Below, piece after piece: positions 12,787 through 16,709 of a stretch of DNA of 16,709 nt. Numbering within the stretch: the first letter of the stretch is position 1; every line of letters starts with the position of its first letter. Origin of the DNA: Candidatus Thiodiazotropha sp. (ex Gloverina cf. vestifex). GTDB lineage: Bacteria > Pseudomonadota > Gammaproteobacteria > Chromatiales > Chromatiaceae. Location of the stretch: assembly GCA_025656435.1 (NCBI GenBank), contig JAHXHT010000009.1, positions 5,184 to 21,892 on the forward strand. The letters run 5' to 3'. Under the pieces are notes generated by a model, which made no database searches, had not been told where the DNA came from, and saw nothing but the letters and a program-made list of their open reading frames with translations. The position numbers and the translations under genes were made by a program.

Positions 12787-15459
12787 ATGAGTATGAGCAA
12801 CACAGTTAAAACCACCTGTCCCTATTGCGGTGTCGGATGCGGTTTGTTGGTAGAAAGGGGCAACCAGGGTGAATGGCTTGTCAGAGGTGACCCGGAGCAC
12901 CCCTCGAACTATGGTCGACTCTGTTCCAAAGGTACCGCTCTGGGTGAAACACTCGGTAATGACAATGTGCTGGGGTCACCGATCATTAACGAACAATCTG
13001 CAGATTGGGGTAGTGCACTTGACCTCGTAGCCAAGCGGTTCAGGGAGACCATCGAACGCCACGGTCCCGATGCCGTGGCCTTTTATGTTTCAGGACAACT
13101 GCTCACGGAAGACTACTACGTCGCCAACAAACTGATGAAGGGCTTTATCGGTTCGGGCAATATCGATACCAACTCCCGGCTCTGTATGTCCTCCTCGGTA
13201 GCCGGCCATAAGCGGGCCTTCGGTTCCGACACCGTACCGGGTTGTTATGAGGATTTCGAACAGGCGGAGCTGATCGTTCTGACCGGCTCTAATACCGCCT
13301 GGTGTCATCCTGTACTCTATCGGCGCATCGTGCGGGCCAAGGAGCAGAACCCGTCTTTGAAGGTCGTTGTGATCGACCCGCGTGAGACGGCAACCTGTGA
13401 GATTGCCGATCTTCACTTGCCGCTGAAGCCAGGCAGTGACAGCATCCTGTTCAGCGGTCTGCTAAGTTTTTTGAGCCGTAATGGGTCAATGGATAAAGCC
13501 TTTGTCGAGGCGCATACGGAGGGATTGGGGGAAGCCTTGCAGCAGGCCTGTTGGTATGCGCCTTCAGCTAGTGCGACTGCTGAACTCTGCCGTTTGTCCA
13601 TAGATGATGTCGCGACCTTTTACCGCTGGTTTCTGATGAGGGAACAGGTGGTGACGCTCTATTCCCAGGGAATCAACCAGACCTCCAGTGGCACCGATAA
13701 AGTCAACGCCATCATCAACAGCCATCTCTATACGGGACGTATTGGACGACCCGGCATGGGGCCCTTCTCCATCACTGGTCAGCCCAATGCCATGGGCGGG
13801 CGTGAAGTCGGTGCGCTCTCCAATCAGCTTGCCTGTCACATGGATATCGAAAACGAGTCGCATCGCGATTTGGTCAGGCATTTCTGGCAGACGGATAGCC
13901 TAACAGGCAGGGCGGGGCTCAAGGCGGTCGATCTCTTCCGGGCTGTCGAATCGGGCGAGGTCAAAGCGCTGTGGGTCATGGCCACCAACCCGGCAGTCAG
14001 CTTGCCTGATGCACAGCAGGTCAGGCGGGCACTGTCACAGTGTGAGTTTCTCGTCGTATCCGACTGTGTGAGGAAGACAGATACCACGAATTTTGCAGAT
14101 GTCCTGTTACCCGCACAGGGTTGGGGTGAAAAGGACGGCACAGTGAGCAACTCGGAGCGTACCATCAGTCGGCAGCATCACTTTCTTCCGGCTCAAGGGG
14201 ATGCCCGTTCGGATTGGTGGATACTGAGCCAAGTGGCACAGCGAATGGGTTATAGCGGTTTCGACTATTCGTCGCCCCATGAGATATTTAAGGAGTATGC
14301 CTGTCTGTCGGGCTACAGAAATGAGGGAGATCGGGATTTCGATATCTCAGGTCTCGCGATATTGGATGCCGAAGAGTATGACTCATTGCAGCCGATTCAG
14401 TGGCCAGTTCCGACAGGTGCGAAAGAGGGTACCCAGCGATTGTTCGGTGACGGGCGATTCTACACACCGAATCGCAAGGCCAGATTTGTCTCAGTGGTGC
14501 CGAGAGTACCGGGGGAAGCTTTGAGTGACGCCTATCCCCTGGTGCTCAATACAGGACGTGTGAGAGATCAATGGCACACCATGACCCGCACCGGAAAATC
14601 GGCCCGGCTGTTCGGACACGACAATGAACCTTTCGCCGAGATCCACTCTTCAGATGCGCAATCATGCGACATCGAAGATGGGGAGCTGGTCAGTATCAGC
14701 AGTCGCCTGGGAACTGTAGTGGTGCGGGCGCGCCTGACTGATCGCCAATCCAAGGGGGAACTGTTTGTACCGATGCACTGGAATGATCAGTTCGCCAGTA
14801 ATGCGGCAGTGGATAGCCTGGTCCACCCGGTGCTCGATCCCATCTCAGGTCAGCCCGAGTTCAAACACACACCTGTTGCAATCCACCCCTATCGGCCTGC
14901 CTGGCACGGTTTTCTTCTGACCCGCGAGAACGTCATGCTCGAACATGCCGCCTACTGGGCCAGGGCGAAACGCGAAGGACTCTGGCACTATGAGCTTGCC
15001 GGCGAGGAGGTGGCTGACAATTGGTCCACGGTGGCCAGGGATCTGCTCTTGTCAGCCAGTGACGTGACACAGTGGGCAGAGATGATGGACAGTGCCGGTG
15101 GATACTATCGGGGTGTCAGTGTGGTGAACGGCAGGTTGCAAAGTTGTCTCTTTATCGGCCCCGACCATCTTTTACCGAAGCGGGATTGGCTGGTACAGCT
15201 TTTCAGCAAGCCGCAATTGATACGTGAGGAGCGTCTGCGTCTGTTGGCAGGTGTGCCTGGCAATGCACATGATGATGTGGGTAAGACGGTTTGCGCCTGT
15301 TTTGGTGTCGGTCTGAATACACTCATGCATGGGATTCGTGATCAGGGTCTGCGCACTCCGGATGAGATCGGCAGTGTGTTGAGGGCAGGGACCAACTGCG
15401 GTTCTTGTCTGTCTGAAATCAAGACACTGATCCATAAGCATATGCCAGAGTCAGCTTGA
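12787..15459 (+). CDS. nasA: Assimilatory nitrate reductase, molybdopterin catalytic subunit
   Basis: An 890-residue cytoplasmic enzyme that reduces nitrate to nitrite for NirBD. The N-terminal [4Fe-4S] cluster ligands are C11, C14, C18 and C46 (CPYCGVGC ... LCSKG). The Mo-bisMGD domains follow, with typical segments YVSGQLLTEDYYVANKLMKG, TNSRLCMSSSVAGHK, SQGINQTSSGTDKVNAI, GRPGMGPFSITGQPNAMGGR and LNTGRVRDQWHTMTRTGKS. C-terminal is a BFD-type [2Fe-2S] domain with C836, C838, C871 and C874, as in some NasA proteins. No separate electron-donor subunit (NasC) is in the window. ATG 12787 or ATG 12793 could be the start; the ribosome-binding site is weak. It follows nirD by 92 bases with a palindrome between, and is probably co-transcribed. 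Confidence 0.94.
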   Translation: MSMSNTVKTTCPYCGVGCGLLVERGNQGEWLVRGDPEHPSNYGRLCSKGTALGETLGNDNVLGSPIINEQSADWGSALDLVAKRFRETIERHGPDAVAFYVSGQLLTEDYYVANKLMKGFIGSGNIDTNSRLCMSSSVAGHKRAFGSDTVPGCYEDFEQAELIVLTGSNTAWCHPVLYRRIVRAKEQNPSLKVVVIDPRETATCEIADLHLPLKPGSDSILFSGLLSFLSRNGSMDKAFVEAHTEGLGEALQQACWYAPSASATAELCRLSIDDVATFYRWFLMREQVVTLYSQGINQTSSGTDKVNAIINSHLYTGRIGRPGMGPFSITGQPNAMGGREVGALSNQLACHMDIENESHRDLVRHFWQTDSLTGRAGLKAVDLFRAVESGEVKALWVMATNPAVSLPDAQQVRRALSQCEFLVVSDCVRKTDTTNFADVLLPAQGWGEKDGTVSNSERTISRQHHFLPAQGDARSDWWILSQVAQRMGYSGFDYSSPHEIFKEYACLSGYRNEGDRDFDISGLAILDAEEYDSLQPIQWPVPTGAKEGTQRLFGDGRFYTPNRKARFVSVVPRVPGEALSDAYPLVLNTGRVRDQWHTMTRTGKSARLFGHDNEPFAEIHSSDAQSCDIEDGELVSISSRLGTVVVRARLTDRQSKGELFVPMHWNDQFASNAAVDSLVHPVLDPISGQPEFKHTPVAIHPYRPAWHGFLLTRENVMLEHAAYWARAKREGLWHYELAGEEVADNWSTVARDLLLSASDVTQWAEMMDSAGGYYRGVSVVNGRLQSCLFIGPDHLLPKRDWLVQLFSKPQLIREERLRLLAGVPGNAHDDVGKTVCACFGVGLNTLMHGIRDQGLRTPDEIGSVLRAGTNCGSCLSEIKTLIHKHMPESA

Positions 15460-15511
15460 ATGAATGGGGTATGGTTTGTGATTTTGAATCTTGTAAAAGT
15501 GGAGTTAAGTC

Positions 15512-15926
15512 ATGTCCCCAGATGATATTGGATTCGTCAAAGAGAGCTGGTCCAAAGATGGTCCCCATCTCAGATCAGATAGCAGCGCTGTTCTATGGTC
15601 GCCTGTTTGAGATCTACCCTGAAGTGAAACTTTATTTCAAAGGCGATATGGAGGCCCAAGGAAAGAGACTGATGATGATGATCGGTATGGCGGTTAATAG
15701 CCTGGATAATCTGGAACCGCTGATTGGTGCGATTCAGGATTCAGGCAAACGCCATGCTCAATACGGTGTGAAAGATGAGGACTACGACAAGGTGGCCGAT
15801 GCGCTGATCTGGACCTTAGAGCAGGGATTGGGTGACGCTTTTACAGATGAGGTAAAAGGTGCCTGGGTCAATACCTATTCCGCATTGGCTTCAGTGATGA
15901 AGGCAGGTGCAGTGGAAGCCCATTAG
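15512..15926 (+). pseudogene. Single-domain globin, frame broken by one base near the start
   Basis: The start ATG 15512 has GGAG seven bases upstream and reads MSPDDIGFVKESWSK, a typical bacterial globin N-terminus. At A15554-15556 the frame shifts: the rest (VPISDQIAALFYGRLFEIYP ... KRHAQYGVKDEDY ... LGDAFTDEVKGAWVNTY) lies in the next frame up to TAG at 15926. Removing one A of that AAA joins both parts into about 137 residues. The proximal-helix His (RHAQYGV), the B-helix Tyr (FYGRLF) and the CD-corner Phe (YFKGD) are all kept, suggesting a recent lesion or a sequence error. A globin after nasA could handle NO made from nitrite (inference). It follows nasA by 52 bases. Confidence 0.75.
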
Positions 15927-15935
15927 GGGCTGACT

Positions 15936-16506
15936 TCAGCTGCCCAGCGGCATAACGGAGTGGGGGAGCCAGAGCAGTGCGGGCTCCTCCTTTTCGTTGA
16001 GCTCATGCTTTAAGATGACGTTGCCATGACCTGTATCCCAGCGCAGAATGGAATCCGTCTGGGGTGTCTCAGCGCTTTGTGTGCTTTCTGTAGTGGGATT
16101 TCCCATCTGTTGAAAGAGTTGCTGAATCAGCTGGTCATGATAGATACGCCGATAGACAACCTTGAGTCCGTTGACCCACTGGTCGTGGAAAAAGACAGTG
16201 ATGTAGCGGGCGGGCATACTGTTGAAGACGCCGATACGTGAAGCACAGAGCCGGTTACCGAAGCTGGAGCTTTGATCCTGGCATTTCCACTCGATATCGG
16301 GAAACACCTCTTTTAATTGAGACTCAGTGAATTGGTTGTCGAGCACTTCCAGGTTGAGGTTAATCTCCTCTTCCCCCCCAGAGAAAAAGAACGACTGAGT
16401 CAGTACGCCGTTGTCCGTCTTCAGTAAACACAAGCCAGAAGATGGGTCCAATGACGACCAGGAATGCCAGCAGACGTTTGTACAGTGGGGGAAGCTTTAA
16501 ATTCAT
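15936..16506 (-). pseudogene. Membrane-anchored protein of unknown function, apparent frameshift at a G7 run
   Basis: ATG at 16506 reads MNLKLPPLYKRLLAFLVVIG, giving a membrane anchor at about residues 10-28, and continues to DSVVLFLWGG. There a run of seven Gs (minus strand, plus 16373-16379) changes frame. The remaining 150 or so codons (GGEEEINLNLEVLDNQF ... HSVMPLGS) are open in the other frame to 15936. One more G would join them into about 190 residues. I recognise no family. The soluble part has two cysteines (WKCQ, LCAS) that could form a disulfide and a Gln/Thr-rich linker. It is convergent with the globin, ten bases apart. A TTG at 16451 gives an anchor-less form but has no ribosome-binding site. 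Loss by mutation, a phase-variable G tract and a sequence error are all possible. Confidence 0.55.
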
Positions 16507-16576
16507 AGGGAGATCGATCTTGGTAATGCTTAGAGAAGGAAAACCATCAATAAGACGATAGTGGTTGCCGTATGAT

Positions 16577-16613
16577 GATAGTGGGACGGCTCAGGAGGAG
16601 CCGCCCCATTATC
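16577..16613. other. Long imperfect hairpin just before the right-end repeat
   Basis: The arms 16577-16592 and 16598-16613 pair over 16 positions with one G-T wobble and one A-C mismatch, around the loop AGGAG. There is no T-run on either side. It ends ten bases before the repeat at 16624. Confidence 0.5.
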
Positions 16614-16623
16614 ACTCCACATC

Positions 16624-16709
16624 CGCTGATCGCCATGGAAGGCTGAAAGCCGAGGCGATTAGTCCCCGATAGGCGTAGGCGCGGTTGTATGGCCGTAATT
16701 GTGACTGTT
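16624..16709 (+). repeat. Truncated copy (86 bp) of the 297-bp structured repeat, right window end
   Basis: It is identical to the first 86 bases of copy A and the exact inverse of 1-86. The left junction is CACATC followed by CGCTGAT. It runs off the window, so the interrupted or neighbouring locus beyond is unknown. Confidence 0.9.

Noticed and set aside
15456..15553. TTG at 15456 as the real globin start
   Set aside because: It would give an N-terminus unlike any globin, while ATG 15512 with GGAG upstream encodes a typical one in the other frame.

Overview
The window looks like gammaproteobacterial chromosome, possibly a Chromatiales-type or sulfur-oxidising lineage; this is inferred from protein character and base composition and the genus is not certain. 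Its core is a nitrate-assimilation locus. A NasT-type ANTAR antiterminator gene (4038-4646) precedes a plus-strand series nrtA-nrtB-nrtC-nirB-nirD-nasA-globin (5091-15926). These encode a Tat-exported nitrate-binding protein, an ABC permease, an ATPase fused to a second nitrate-binding domain, the NAD(P)H nitrite reductase pair (siroheme NirB, Rieske NirD), the molybdopterin nitrate reductase, and a single-domain globin whose frame is broken by one base.

Control of the operon can be read in the 444-base gap between nasT and nrtA. A near-perfect sigma-54 promoter (4856-4871) is followed within about 20 bases by a folded leader. The leader holds four successive hexaloop hairpins, each with A at loop position 1 and G at position 4, which is the ANTAR-binding signature. 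The last hairpin overlaps the 5' arm of a strong intrinsic terminator (4993-5040). The expected logic is that sigma-54 activation starts the transcript and NasT binding then lets polymerase pass the terminator. ANTAR leaders normally carry one pair of hexaloops; two pairs in tandem is the most notable regulatory feature here. No separate nasS sensor gene is present, and the NrtA-like C-terminal half of NrtC is a candidate for that role.

The left 2.6 kb and the extreme right end are accessory. A 297-bp non-coding repeat with three strong hairpins occurs in two complete, same-strand copies (1266-1562 and 1751-2047). Two truncated 86-bp copies form both window ends in inverted orientation (1-86 and 16624-16709). 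The repeat interrupts a ferredoxin-NADP reductase gene (fpr) and a DUF2269-type membrane-protein gene, and abuts a third gene that has lost its 5' part. In all three cases it lies in the sense orientation. Deleting 296 bp between two CGCT tetranucleotides rejoins the DUF2269 frame exactly. The inverted identical ends suggest the window is an assembly contig that broke at this repeat.

Other genes are a minus-strand lipoprotein with a fibronectin-III-like domain and its own terminator (562-933), a SAM-dependent methyltransferase (2850-3470), a small membrane-anchored protein of unknown function divergent from nasT (3488-3910), and a minus-strand membrane-anchored protein of unknown function that appears frameshifted at a run of seven Gs (15936-16506).
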